DNA from: CBDBDZ01 sp965204215
GTDB lineage: Bacteria > Pseudomonadota > Gammaproteobacteria > Pseudomonadales > GM7GCV1
Length of the DNA stretch: 64,000 bases
Assembly: GCA_965204215.1 (NCBI GenBank)
Contig: CBDBDZ010000014.1
Location: 1,302,001 to 1,366,000, forward strand
Direction of reading: 5' to 3'
Positions 17,288 to 26,532 of the stretch are shown piece after piece. Made by a program: the position numbers and the translations under genes. Under the pieces are notes generated by a model. That model saw only the letters and a program-made list of their open reading frames with translations. It ran no database searches and had not been told where the DNA came from. Each line of letters opens with the position of its first letter. Position 1 is the stretch's first letter.

Positions 17288-18571
17288 ATGACAACAGCTA
17301 AGACTAATCGTAACCTACTAAACATCCTCGGTCCTGGGCTATTATTTGCCAGTGCCGCAATCGGTACTTCGCATCTAGTGCTTTCTACCCGAGCGGGAGC
17401 GCATCATGGCATGATATTTTTGGGAATAATACTAATTACCCTGTTGTTGAAATATCCATTTTATGAATTTGGTCCACGTTATGCAGCAGCTACTGGACGA
17501 AGTTTAGTTCACGGTTACCTCAAACAGGGCAAATGGGCTGCCAGTTTGTTCTTAGCAGTAATTTTTATCAATATGTTTGCTGTTACTGGGGCAGTCTCTG
17601 CGGTTTGTGCTGGCTTACTAAGCACTATGGGTCAAATAGATAATTTACCTATGCCCAGCTTGGCAGCGATAATAATGACGATTACCGTTTTGATGCTAAT
17701 GTTAGGAGGCTACAAGACATTGGATAGCTTTATCAAGCTGGTCTCATTAGTATTGTTGGTAACAGTAGGTACCGCTTTTGTTGCGGTACTCAATCAAGGA
17801 CCAGTTACGCCCAGCATCGACTTTCAATCATCAACCATTTTAAAAGGGGCAGGATTGGCACTATTGGTTGGCTTAATTGGATGGATGCCTGCTGGTATGG
17901 AAGCATCGACTATGAATAGCATTTGGGTGGTGGAAAAAATCAAAGCTACTGGCTATCACCCTTCCGTCAAAGAGAGTCTTTTTGATTTTAAACTGGGTTA
18001 TGGTTTCACCACCTTATTGGCGATAATGTTTATGACTATTGGTGCTTTCACTGTTTATGGCAGCGGTCAATTATTAGATGGGAACTCTACCCAGTTTGCC
18101 AACAAATTACTGAATGTTTTTGTATCGAACCTCGGTGGCTGGTCGTACTGGGTTATTGCTATCGCTGCGTTTGGAACTATTTACGGTACATTTATTACGG
18201 TGCTGGACGCGTTCAGTCGTAGCTTTAGCCGCACAGTAATGGCGATAAAAGCTGGCGGGGAAGTGTTTGATGATCAACAACAAATTCAACTCGATTTTTA
18301 TTACAAAATATTGCTAATCGCGATTTGTATTGGAGGCTTTTGCCTGTTTTATTTCTTTACTGGCAATATGATAAAAATTCTAGAATTTGCTACCATTGTA
18401 GCATTTATCACTGCACCTATTGTGTCTTACCTTAATTTAAAGTCCATCACCAGCGATGAAGTTGCTGATAAATATCAACCCTCAAAACTGGTGCTTTATC
18501 TGGCATTTTTGGGATTAACTGTGAGCAGTTGTTTCGCGTTTTATTACCTGTTTTTTGTGGTGTTAAATTAA
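17288..18571 (+). CDS. Nramp-related membrane transporter without the canonical metal-site residues
   Basis: The 427-residue protein has about eleven hydrophobic segments and the overall Nramp/MntH layout. In canonical Nramp transporters the first helix has DPGN and the sixth has MPHN, which supply the metal-binding Asp, Asn and Met. Here the first helix reads GPGLLFASAAIGTSH (Gly in place of Asp, no Asn) and the sixth reads GWMPAGMEAS, which keeps one Met but not the HN. It therefore belongs to an Nramp-related subgroup whose substrate cannot be read from the motif. An AGGA ribosome binding site precedes the ATG. A lipoprotein fragment follows closely, and both lie between mobile elements. 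Confidence 0.8.
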   Translation: MTTAKTNRNLLNILGPGLLFASAAIGTSHLVLSTRAGAHHGMIFLGIILITLLLKYPFYEFGPRYAAATGRSLVHGYLKQGKWAASLFLAVIFINMFAVTGAVSAVCAGLLSTMGQIDNLPMPSLAAIIMTITVLMLMLGGYKTLDSFIKLVSLVLLVTVGTAFVAVLNQGPVTPSIDFQSSTILKGAGLALLVGLIGWMPAGMEASTMNSIWVVEKIKATGYHPSVKESLFDFKLGYGFTTLLAIMFMTIGAFTVYGSGQLLDGNSTQFANKLLNVFVSNLGGWSYWVIAIAAFGTIYGTFITVLDAFSRSFSRTVMAIKAGGEVFDDQQQIQLDFYYKILLIAICIGGFCLFYFFTGNMIKILEFATIVAFITAPIVSYLNLKSITSDEVADKYQPSKLVLYLAFLGLTVSSCFAFYYLFFVVLN

Positions 18572-18590
18572 TTTTAGAAAAAAATATCGT

Positions 18591-18812
18591 TTGAAAAACC
18601 CAATCCACACAATCATTATTCTAAGCAGTATAGCTCTAATTTTTCTCAGTTGCGCTAACCCTAAGTCTAACTCATTTTCAAATCAAGCCCCTGATATAGC
18701 AGATTCAGATGATGTGAACAGCCTCGAAAATTTTCTAGAGATTTACGCTATAAACTATAAAAACCGTGAAGCTTTTCCCCTTATTACTGCCAGTCAACCC
18801 GACTTTACTTAG
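18591..18812 (+). pseudogene. Small lipoprotein truncated by an IS5-family element
   Basis: From a TTG start the protein begins with a lipoprotein signal (IIILSSIALIFLSC, acylation Cys at about 22) followed by a polar Ser/Asp-rich region. The TAG stop at 18810-18812 uses the first base of the inserted IS, so the stop is created by the insertion. If the element and one copy of a TA duplication are removed, the frame continues into the sequence after 20060 as YLYLVGYIYH and then a stop, giving about 83 residues. That restoration is inference. No family is recognised. Confidence 0.55.
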
Positions 18813-20060
18813 TCAGTCCTGAAAAACATTTATCTATTTGATTATTATATATATTTTGTTACTATGTCAGTGTGATTTCGACCAGATATGTTAAAATGGT
18901 CTCTTATTTTTGGTCGAATTCATTTAAGCAATGCTCCCTCAATCACCGGTAATATCTCCCCAAACTGGCTTTTTTGATATAGCCAGCCAACTCAATCCCA
19001 ATCATATGCTACTCGCCTTGAGTCGTGAACTAGATTGGTCAAGTATCGAGTCATCGCTCAGCCCTTTATACAGTGCTAAAGGGCGCCGTGCTAAACCAAT
19101 TCGACTTATGAGTGGTCTGTTAATGTTAAAGCAACTGTACAATTTGAGTGATGATTCAGTCGTTGAACAGTGGCAAATGAATCCCTACTATCAAGTATTC
19201 TGTGGAGAGACGGTGTTTCAAACATTGCCTCCTTGTCATTCAACTGAGTTGGTTAAGTTTCGTCAACGTATTGGCGAAGAGGGCGTGAAGCATTAAAACG
19301 TTTAAGAACTATAGCTGGTATTTTACTGCGTGAATTACAACGAAAATTACCAGCAACAGTATTGGCGTTACAGACAGAATCGTTTGAATTGTATGAGCGT
19401 GTACTAATTCAACAACCTAAAGATAAAAACAAAGTGTACTCACTACATGAACCTGACATTTACTGTGTCGGCAAAGGCAAAGACCATAAGCCCTATGAGT
19501 AGGGACGTAAAGCATCAATTGTAGCCACACAGAAAAGTCAGGTCATTGTTGGCGTAGCCAGCCATGATGAAAATGAACATGACTCAAAGAATTTGAAAGC
19601 AGCTTTAGAATCTGCTCATGAGCATCGGCAAACAACAATAGAACTAGCTGTGCTTGACCGTGGTTATCGAGGTGCAAGCAAGCATGTTGATGTTGAGGTG
19701 TTATTACCCAATAAAAAGCTGAAACGAGATACGCCGTATCAATCCCAAAAGAAGCGAATATTATGTCGGCAACGTGCAGCGATTGAACCTATTATTGGGC
19801 ACCTCAAACACGATTATCGATTATCAAGGAACTGGCTTAAAGGCAGTGAGGGCGATTCAATCAATTTACTGATGGCTGCTTGCGCCTGGAATTTGAAAAA
19901 ATGGATGATATTTTTCTTTGTCTATCAAAATGTTGATGTTAGCTATCCTGATAACGCACCAAAAGCTACTTTTATTTTCATTTTTGAAAACAATATCCTC
20001 ATATTCAATACTCAATCACTATAATTGTAATCCTCAAATTGCTAATTTTTCAGTACCGAC
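18812..20060 (+). mobile_element. IS5-family element with decayed transposase
   Basis: The 1,249-bp element has imperfect inverted ends: GTCAGTCCTGAAAAAC on the left, and the reverse complement of the right end reads GTCGGTACTGAAAAAT. The bases beside both ends are TA, as they also are beside the second, partial copy at 21338, so TA is the likely target. It cuts a lipoprotein gene. Its transposase is broken by a frameshift and a stop, so it can move only with help from another copy. Confidence 0.8.
18931..20024 (+). pseudogene. IS5-family transposase, frameshifted and with an internal stop
   Basis: The first part (18931-19296) matches the IS5 N-terminal domain (FFDIASQLNPNHMLLALSRE, GRRAKPIRLMSGLLMLKQLY, FRQRIGEEG). 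After GEEG the frame ends in a TAA near 19294 while homology continues in another frame. A TAG at 19500-19502 follows KPYE, where a codon is expected before GRKASI. The last part (19593-20024) has VLDRGYRG (catalytic Asp region) and RQRAAIEPIIGHLKHDYRLSRN (catalytic Glu region), then a tail that ends inside the IS terminus. Confidence 0.85.
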
Positions 20061-20204
20061 TATTTATATTTGGTGGGGTATATTTATCATTGACCATATT
20101 CATTAGACCATTATTGGTAATCATTGCTGAATACTTTGGGTTTAATACTAATTAATTGTAGAAGTTAATGTTTAATCTAAAATATTTCGTTATTCTATTT
20201 TTAA

Positions 20205-21209
20205 TTAATATTGATGGAATTCAAATTCACTTTCGGGAACTCCTATTAACGATATATAACACTGTCCCCAGCTAGTTGGAATTTCGTAATATATATCAGG
20301 CTCATAAGGAAAATAAACGTACTTCTTATCACACCTAAGCTTTATTTCTTCTATAGTACCTGTTTTTTGAATAACGTTGAAATTTTGCTTTAATAAGCCA
20401 ATTCGCCAATAAGTTTTTTGACCGATTTTATCGGTAATAGCAAACTCCCTTTTATCTGATTTTAGTTTTATAATATCCAAGTAAGTATTCTCATATTTAG
20501 TATAAGGAAGTTCTTTACTAACCATATGATTGTAGGACTCCATCGCTTCGAAGTATCTTTTCGTTTTTATTTGCAAGTAAAATAATTCACCTAGTCCCCA
20601 AGCTAATAAATCCTCAGAAATATATTTGTGATTAATATCATGACCTACTGCCTTTGATAAATAGTACAATTGTTCCTTAAATCCTTTAAAGTGCCTAGCG
20701 TATAAGAATTTTGAAAAATTTAGATACGCGTACTCATAATGATTAATAGAGCCAGTTAGTGACATTTCTTCTAATAATTTCAATGACTCTGCTTGCTTTT
20801 CTTTTTTAAGAAGTTTCATAACTTTTTTATATTTTCTAATAAAGCTTCTTCTAGCTCCTGATTTTCCCGTTAAGCTATATGTATATTTATAAAAACCTTG
20901 ACTTTCTACGGGTGTACCATTCAAAGTTGCTGGCTTAAATTTTGATTTTCTCAATGTTCTAAGAGATTCTTTTTCAAATGCTTTACTACCTGTAGATTCG
21001 ACTACTGTTGGTTCAAAAGTTTTACCTTCTGTATCTACCATAAAATTTAAAATTACCCAACCTTCACCATGCTTACTTTGCTCAGACTTTGGATATCGTG
21101 GTGCTTTAGGGTTAATAATTACAGGTTCTTCAAAAACTGAAACCGTAACCGTATCATCTGAATTGGCTAGGGTAACTAAAGCCAAAATCACTAAAAGTAA
21201 ATACTTCAT
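20205..21209 (-). CDS. Secreted protein with an N-terminal TonB C-terminal-type domain
   Basis: The 334-residue protein starts with a signal peptide (KYLLLVILALVTLANS). Residues 35-115 form a TonB_C-type domain: APRYPKSEQ, GEGWVILNFMVDTEGKTFEPTVVES, FEKESLRTLRKSKFKPAT and a GTPVES turn. No membrane anchor of the ExbB-coupled TonB type is seen, so it is more likely periplasmic than an energy transducer. The remaining 200 residues are charged and helical and are not recognised. The gene stands alone between a decayed IS5 element and an inverted fragment of the same IS, an arrangement like a composite transposon. Confidence 0.75.
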   Translation of the reverse strand: MKYLLLVILALVTLANSDDTVTVSVFEEPVIINPKAPRYPKSEQSKHGEGWVILNFMVDTEGKTFEPTVVESTGSKAFEKESLRTLRKSKFKPATLNGTPVESQGFYKYTYSLTGKSGARRSFIRKYKKVMKLLKKEKQAESLKLLEEMSLTGSINHYEYAYLNFSKFLYARHFKGFKEQLYYLSKAVGHDINHKYISEDLLAWGLGELFYLQIKTKRYFEAMESYNHMVSKELPYTKYENTYLDIIKLKSDKREFAITDKIGQKTYWRIGLLKQNFNVIQKTGTIEEIKLRCDKKYVYFPYEPDIYYEIPTSWGQCYISLIGVPESEFEFHQY

Positions 21210-21337
21210 TATTTAATTTCCCATTTATAAAACTATATAATCCAATTCAAACAGATAATACTTTGTTATGCAATAGTTGTTCTCACCAAAATTAAATCTA
21301 TTGAATTATACTCATGCAAATCTAATCACTATATGTA

Positions 21338-21533
21338 GTCGGTACTGAAAAATTAGCAATTTGAGGATTACAATTATAGTGATTGAGTATTGAATATGAG
21401 GATATTGTTTTCAAAAATGATAATAAAAGTAGCTTTTAGTGCGTTATCAGGATAGCTAACATCAACATTTTGATAGACAAAGAAAAATATCATCCATTTT
21501 TTCAAATTCCAGGCGCAAGCAGCCATCAGAATT
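21338..21533 (-). mobile_element. Right-end fragment of the IS5-family element, inverted
   Basis: These 196 bases are the reverse complement of the right end of the IS5-family element (about 19868-20060), starting with its terminal GTCGGTACTGAAAAAT and ending inside the transposase gene. The rest is missing: the IS3 copy 2 starts at 21534 and no IS5 sequence resumes after it. Together with the copy at 18812 it flanks the TonB-domain gene as an inverted pair. Confidence 0.85.
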
Positions 21534-21601
21534 GGACCCCATCGGTTAGACAGGATTTTTGAAATTCAAGAAATATTTTGCGACAATAAACCTACTATTA
21601 T

Positions 21602-21916
21602 TTGAAGCATATTATTATGACAAAACTAAGAAACCATTCACCATCCTTTAAAGCTAAAGTTGCTTTAACCGCGGCAAGAGGTGATAACACCTTAGCCGAG
21701 CTGTCGCAACAATTTGGCTTACATCAAACCCAAATTCATCAATGGCGTCAGCAATTAATGGAACAAGCCTCATCATTATTTGAACGCAGTAGTGTGTCTA
21801 AATCTGATGTCAAACAGATTGAGCAATTGCATTCCAAAATTGGTCAATTAACGATGGAACGCGATTTTTTAGAACGCGGGCTAGACAGGATTCAAGCCCC
21901 CTACGCAAGGAGATGA
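21602..21916 (+). CDS. IS3-family transposase OrfA, copy 2
   Basis: The 104-residue protein is identical to the OrfA of copy 1 except for Leu for Arg near residue 9, Asn for Lys in GDNTLAEL and Glu for Asp in KQIEQLHS. It has the same helix-turn-helix and leucine-zipper regions. The stop at 21914-21916 comes just before the orfB frame opens. Confidence 0.9.
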   Translation: MKHIIMTKLRNHSPSFKAKVALTAARGDNTLAELSQQFGLHQTQIHQWRQQLMEQASSLFERSSVSKSDVKQIEQLHSKIGQLTMERDFLERGLDRIQAPYARR

Positions 21917-21947
21917 TTGATATGAATCATCCCATCCCACATTAGCG

Positions 21948-22751
21948 GTGTCAAAACAATGCGAGTTACTATCAGTCAACCGCTCTACCTTTTATTATCA
22001 GCCTAAACCTCTCAGTGATAGTGATGTCGATTTGATGAGGCGTATTGATGCTATCCATATAAAGCTTCCTTTCTATGGCAGCCGCCGTATTCGTGACCAA
22101 TTAGAGACCGAAGATATCTTCATCAATCGAAAGAAAGTACAGCGATTGATGCTTGCCATGGGCATTATAGCCATCTTTCCTAAGAAGAAAACCACGATAT
22201 CCAATAAGGCTCATCGCATCTATCCTTATCGTTTGAGAGGGTTGAATATCAACCGTTCTAATCAAGTATGGGCAACCGATATAACCTATATTCCAATGGC
22301 TAAAGGTTTTGTGTATTTAGTGGCTGTTATTGACTGGTTCAGTCGTAAGGTACTGTCATGGCGATTATCTAACACAATGGATACTGCTTTTTGTATTGAA
22401 GCTCTTGAAGAGGCTATACAACGCTACGGTAAACCTGATATATTCAATACTGACCAAGGTTCGCAATTTACCAGTGACGCCTTTACTTCTGTACTCATTG
22501 ATAATAACATTGAAATTAGTATGGATGGTCGAGGTCGTTGGCTTGATAATGTATTTATTGAGCGATTGTGGCGTAGCCTTAAATATGAAAATATCTATTT
22601 AAAAGCCTACGACACAGTCCCTGAAGTACGAGCTGGTATTGATGAGTATTTTCGTTTCTTTAACGAAGACAGACGGCATCAAAATTTGAAGAGGAGACAA
22701 ACTCCCGATCAGATTTATTATGCCAATTTAACGCTGCCTAAAGCAGCATAA
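21948..22751 (+). CDS. IS3-family transposase OrfB, copy 2
   Basis: The 267-residue catalytic subunit has the same DDE signature as copy 1 (WATDITYI, NTDQGSQFTS, FIERLWRSLKYE). It differs at three residues: Ile for Met in IHIKLPF, Tyr for His in QRYGKPD and Arg for Gly in NLKRRQT. It starts at a GTG 31 bases after the orfA stop and shows the same frame change just upstream as copy 1. Confidence 0.9.
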   Translation: MSKQCELLSVNRSTFYYQPKPLSDSDVDLMRRIDAIHIKLPFYGSRRIRDQLETEDIFINRKKVQRLMLAMGIIAIFPKKKTTISNKAHRIYPYRLRGLNINRSNQVWATDITYIPMAKGFVYLVAVIDWFSRKVLSWRLSNTMDTAFCIEALEEAIQRYGKPDIFNTDQGSQFTSDAFTSVLIDNNIEISMDGRGRWLDNVFIERLWRSLKYENIYLKAYDTVPEVRAGIDEYFRFFNEDRRHQNLKRRQTPDQIYYANLTLPKAA

Positions 22752-22922
22752 ACCTGTCCAAAATATTTCTTAAGCCTCTGTCTGAAAAATGGGGTCCATT
22801 TCTGAATTAACTGGGGTTCCGAGTTCGAATCCTTAAGTACCAGACTAAAGCAAAGAACAACTGCTAAATTTTCTGGTACATGATACTATACGCGCCTTAT
22901 TAAATTTGATTATCTTTCGTTA

Positions 22923-23468
22923 ATGGGCATTGCCACACAACTGACTTTTATGCGTATTGTCCTTATACCATTTTTAGTGATGGCATTCTATTGGCAATCA
23001 CCCTGGAGTTATTTGCTCTGCGCGTTAATCTACAGTGCTGCAGCAATTTCTGATTGGTTAGACGGTTATTTGGCACGCAAGTTACAAGAAGAAAGTCCCT
23101 TTGGTGCATTTCTAGACCCTGTAGCCGATAAACTTATTGTTATTGTGGCGTTAGTATTATTAGTTGAAAGGCATCAGGACATTTTTATCACCATTCCTGT
23201 GATGCTAATTATTACACGCGAAGTTATCGTTACTTCGTTACGGCAGTGGATGGCGCAGCTACTAATGGAAGATAAGGTAAGTGTTTCAAGGCTGGGGAAA
23301 TGGAAAACCGGGTTTCAAATTGCCGCTATTATTGTTATGTTGTTGTTTAATATTCAATTCTATCCGATCATGCATAATATAGGGGTAATATTGTTGTATA
23401 TTGCAACGTCACTAGCACTTTGGTCCATGATTAAATATTTACGTCAGGCCTCTATTCCAATAAAATAG
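22923..23468 (+). CDS. pgsA: CDP-diacylglycerol-glycerol-3-phosphate 3-phosphatidyltransferase
   Basis: PgsA makes phosphatidylglycerol phosphate, the precursor of the acidic membrane lipids. The CDP-alcohol phosphotransferase signature D-G-x2-A-R-x8-G-x3-D-x3-D is present at residues 40-66 (DWLDGYLARK, then GAFLDPVADK). The protein of 181 residues has about five membrane segments, normal for the family. It is the first gene of a tightly spaced run (pgsA, ftsK, lolA, rarA, rsmD). The ATG at 22923 gives MGIATQLTFMRIVLIP, which aligns with the usual N-terminal helix. Confidence 0.93.
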   Translation: MGIATQLTFMRIVLIPFLVMAFYWQSPWSYLLCALIYSAAAISDWLDGYLARKLQEESPFGAFLDPVADKLIVIVALVLLVERHQDIFITIPVMLIITREVIVTSLRQWMAQLLMEDKVSVSRLGKWKTGFQIAAIIVMLLFNIQFYPIMHNIGVILLYIATSLALWSMIKYLRQASIPIK

Positions 23469-23472
23469 AGCA

Positions 23473-25833
23473 ATGAGTGTTATAGCAGGCGAAAGTAAAA
23501 TTCGCATTCGGAAAATTTTAAGTCAAGGGGCAATGTTTTTGTGGGTGGTGCTCTGTTTATACCTGGTTATATCGCTACTTAGTTTTGATAATGGTGATGC
23601 AGGCTGGTCGATAACAGGCTCTAACGACTATATCCAAAATGCAGGAGGGCAATTAGGTGCGTTACTAGCTGATATTTGTTATTCACTGATTGGTTATATG
23701 GCAGGGTTAATTCCACTGCTTATCCTGCTGAAAGTAATTCGCCTGTTTAGACAATCAGGCGACGAGGAGTGTTCCTCCGATTGGATAGATTTCACTATTC
23801 ATTCCAGCGGAGCAGTTTTGATGATGATAAGCGGTACTATCATTGCTGAATATAATTGGTCACAATCCACCTGGCTGGGTTTTGAGATGCCGATGGGCAG
23901 TGGGGGCATTTTAGGGTCATTAATGGCAGGAACGGCATTATCGGCGTTGGGTAATCAAGGTGCTAACTTAATATTATTTTCTATCTTTTTATTTGGCATT
24001 ACGATTTTTACTGATTTGTCATGGCTGAAAATAGCCGATAAACTAGGCGTTATTATTTTGAATTTTTACCAGAAGCAGGCACTAAAAGTTAAACAAAAAA
24101 TGGAGCTTCGCCGACGAGAACAGCAACATGAGAATGTTATTCAAAAGCGTGAAGCATCGCTTGCACCCAAACGTGAAAAGTTTGCTAAACGCGCGCCAGC
24201 CAGAATTGAACCTTTGGTTGAAAAAAACGAAATAGGCAAGAATGCTGAGCAACAGCAAGTACAAACAAGCTTATTTGCTTCAACCATTGTTCCAGGGATG
24301 AACAGCTTGCCCGATTTGGATTTGTTAGAGTCCAGTGAGAACGATGAAAAGAAAGGGTATTCACCTCAATCGTTAGAGGCATTATCCAAACAATTAGAGT
24401 TAAAGCTGGCTGATTTTGGTATACAAGCGGAAGTTATGTCGATATTGCCAGGACCTGTGGTAACACGTTTTGAAATACAGCCCGCTGCTGGTGTGAAAGC
24501 CAGCCGAATAACAAGTATTAGCAGTGATATAGCGCGCTCACTTGCAGTAATATCGGTTCGCGTGGTTGAAGTGATACCAGGTAAATCTTTTGTAGGTATT
24601 GAAATCCCGAATGAACAACGTGAAATGGTCAGGTTGCGTGATATTGTTGCTTCTAAAATTTTTGAGGAAAGTGCATCACCCTTAACATTGGCAATGGGGC
24701 ATGATATTTCGGGTATGGCGGTCGTAGCCGACCTGGGCAAAATGCCGCATACGTTAGTGGCAGGAACTACGGGTTCGGGTAAATCCGTAGCTGTTAATGC
24801 AATGCTGCTTAGCTTACTTTATAAAGCCACGCCAGAGCAGGTACGTTTAATACTAATTGATCCTAAAATGTTGGAATTATCAGTGTATGAAGGTATCCCA
24901 CATTTGTTAACCCCGGTTATTACTGATATGAAAGATGCTGCCAATGGATTGCGTTGGTCTGTTGGTGAAATGGAGCGACGTTATAAGTTAATGGCGCAAT
25001 TGGGCGTTCGCAATTTGACTGGCTATAATCGCAAGGTGAAAGAAGCTATTAATAATGGAGAGCCTATGCAGGACCCATTGTGGAAACCATCCGAGGCGGA
25101 TATAACTTACTATCAATCGCAAGGTGAGGATGTACCACACCCAACTCTGGAGACATTGCCATCCATTGTGATAGTGATTGACGAGTTTGCTGATATGATG
25201 ATGATAGTCGGCAAGAAAGTTGAACAATTAATTGCACGAATTGCCCAAAAAGCCAGAGCTGCTGGAATACATTTGGTATTAGCTACACAAAGACCTTCAG
25301 TGGATGTAATTACGGGATTAATTAAAGCCAATATTCCAACGCGAATGGCATTTCAGGTTTCCTCACGTATTGACTCACGTACTATATTGGATCAAGGTGG
25401 TGCGGAACAACTATTAGGTCATGGCGATATGTTGTTTTTGCCAGCAGGCACTAGTGTGCCGCAAAGAGTACACGGTGCTTTTGTGGATGACCATGAAGTG
25501 CATAAGGTGGTATCTGATTGGAAAGCAAGAGGTGAACCCCAATACCTTGAAGCCATTACAGATGAAGCCAGTGTTGAAAACATTATGGTGCCGGGGGTGA
25601 AAGAAGACGGAGGCTCCTCTGATGATAATGGCGAAACAGATAGTCTCTATGATGAGGCAGTAGAATTTGTCTGTCAGTCGCGCAAAGCCTCTATTTCATC
25701 GGTACAGCGTAAGCTTCGTGTTGGCTATAATCGTGCTGCGCGACTGATTGAAACCATGGAAGAAGCGGGCCTGGTATCGCCAATGGGCAGTAATGGTAAT
25801 CGCGAAGTATTAGCACCTTCTCCTGGAGAATAG
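23473..25833 (+). CDS. ftsK: DNA translocase FtsK
   Basis: FtsK pumps DNA at the septum and activates XerCD recombination at dif. The 786-residue protein has four to five membrane segments in residues 15-190, a short charged linker of about 100 residues (the E. coli linker is far longer), the motor domain with Walker A GTTGSGKS at 431-438 and Walker B VIVIDEFADM around 567-576, and a C-terminal winged-helix gamma domain (ASISSVQRKLRVGYNRAARL) that reads KOPS sequences. It starts four bases after the pgsA stop. Confidence 0.95.
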   Translation: MSVIAGESKIRIRKILSQGAMFLWVVLCLYLVISLLSFDNGDAGWSITGSNDYIQNAGGQLGALLADICYSLIGYMAGLIPLLILLKVIRLFRQSGDEECSSDWIDFTIHSSGAVLMMISGTIIAEYNWSQSTWLGFEMPMGSGGILGSLMAGTALSALGNQGANLILFSIFLFGITIFTDLSWLKIADKLGVIILNFYQKQALKVKQKMELRRREQQHENVIQKREASLAPKREKFAKRAPARIEPLVEKNEIGKNAEQQQVQTSLFASTIVPGMNSLPDLDLLESSENDEKKGYSPQSLEALSKQLELKLADFGIQAEVMSILPGPVVTRFEIQPAAGVKASRITSISSDIARSLAVISVRVVEVIPGKSFVGIEIPNEQREMVRLRDIVASKIFEESASPLTLAMGHDISGMAVVADLGKMPHTLVAGTTGSGKSVAVNAMLLSLLYKATPEQVRLILIDPKMLELSVYEGIPHLLTPVITDMKDAANGLRWSVGEMERRYKLMAQLGVRNLTGYNRKVKEAINNGEPMQDPLWKPSEADITYYQSQGEDVPHPTLETLPSIVIVIDEFADMMMIVGKKVEQLIARIAQKARAAGIHLVLATQRPSVDVITGLIKANIPTRMAFQVSSRIDSRTILDQGGAEQLLGHGDMLFLPAGTSVPQRVHGAFVDDHEVHKVVSDWKARGEPQYLEAITDEASVENIMVPGVKEDGGSSDDNGETDSLYDEAVEFVCQSRKASISSVQRKLRVGYNRAARLIETMEEAGLVSPMGSNGNREVLAPSPGE

Positions 25834-25834
25834 A

Positions 25835-26530
25835 GTGAAAATAAAAGGTTGCCTAAACAACAGAAGCCAAACTAAAGTATGGCATTTTATAACATTAAGT
25901 TTACTATTAATAATACCCGATTTGTTTTCAGTAGCCAATGCCTCGAAAAACGAAGCATTAGAGCATTTTCAGAATTTAATGAGCCAATACTTTCAATTCT
26001 CAGGAGCGTTTTCGCAAACAACCCGGACAGCCGAAGGTGAAGCTGTTATGGAGCAGGAAGGCTTGTTTATGCTACAGCAACCGAATAAACTTTATTGGAA
26101 AACAAAGCAACCCTGGGAGCAATTGTTAGTTAGTAATGGGCAGCATATATGGCTATATGACAAAGATTTGGAACAGGTTGTTATTCGCTCAGCATCTGAT
26201 ACAGAACTACAACAAACCCCTGCTATGTTACTATTTGGCAATACACAAATTATTGAAAGCCATTATAAAGTACAGTACGTAGCTACTACGGATAACGAAC
26301 AAATCTTTATCTTTACGCCTCAAGAGCAGATGGATAATCAGCAACTACCCTTAGGAATTAGTCGTATTGTTTTCACCTTTACTGAAAACGCTCCTGGTTC
26401 TATTGAATTTGATGATGCGTTGCAGCAACGCACTATTATCAAACTGAAGCAATTATCGCAGGAACAAACTATAGATACTTCAATTTTTGAATTTCAAATA
26501 CCGGAAGGTACTGAAGTTATAACACAGTAG
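25835..26530 (+). CDS. lolA: Outer-membrane lipoprotein carrier protein LolA
   Basis: LolA carries lipoproteins across the periplasm from LolCDE to LolB. The 231-residue precursor has an N-terminal signal sequence (WHFITLSLLLIIPDLFSVANA) preceded by a basic stretch. The mature part has the LolA features SGAFSQTTRTAEGEAV, GLFMLQQPNKLYWKTKQPWEQ and IWLYDKDLEQVVIR. It starts with GTG one base after the ftsK stop. The position between ftsK and rarA is the usual one in gammaproteobacteria. Confidence 0.93.
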   Translation: MKIKGCLNNRSQTKVWHFITLSLLLIIPDLFSVANASKNEALEHFQNLMSQYFQFSGAFSQTTRTAEGEAVMEQEGLFMLQQPNKLYWKTKQPWEQLLVSNGQHIWLYDKDLEQVVIRSASDTELQQTPAMLLFGNTQIIESHYKVQYVATTDNEQIFIFTPQEQMDNQQLPLGISRIVFTFTENAPGSIEFDDALQQRTIIKLKQLSQEQTIDTSIFEFQIPEGTEVITQ

Positions 26531-26532
26531 AG

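Larger units (their letters stand above)
21534..22797 (+). mobile_element. IS3-family element, copy 2
   Basis: This 1,264-bp copy has the GGACCCCAT ends and is flanked on both sides by ATT, consistent with a 3-base target duplication. It is nearly identical to copy 1 at 11151 but in the opposite orientation. Its left side abuts a fragment of an IS5-family element. Its right side is followed by about 125 bases without a gene and then pgsA. Confidence 0.9.

Noticed and set aside
22811..22842. A tRNA-like 3' end (GAGTTCGAATCCTTAAGTACC) just after IS3 copy 2
   Set aside because: The stem on either side of TTCGAAT does not pair, the distance to CCA is wrong and no 5' half is present. At most it is a degraded tRNA scrap.
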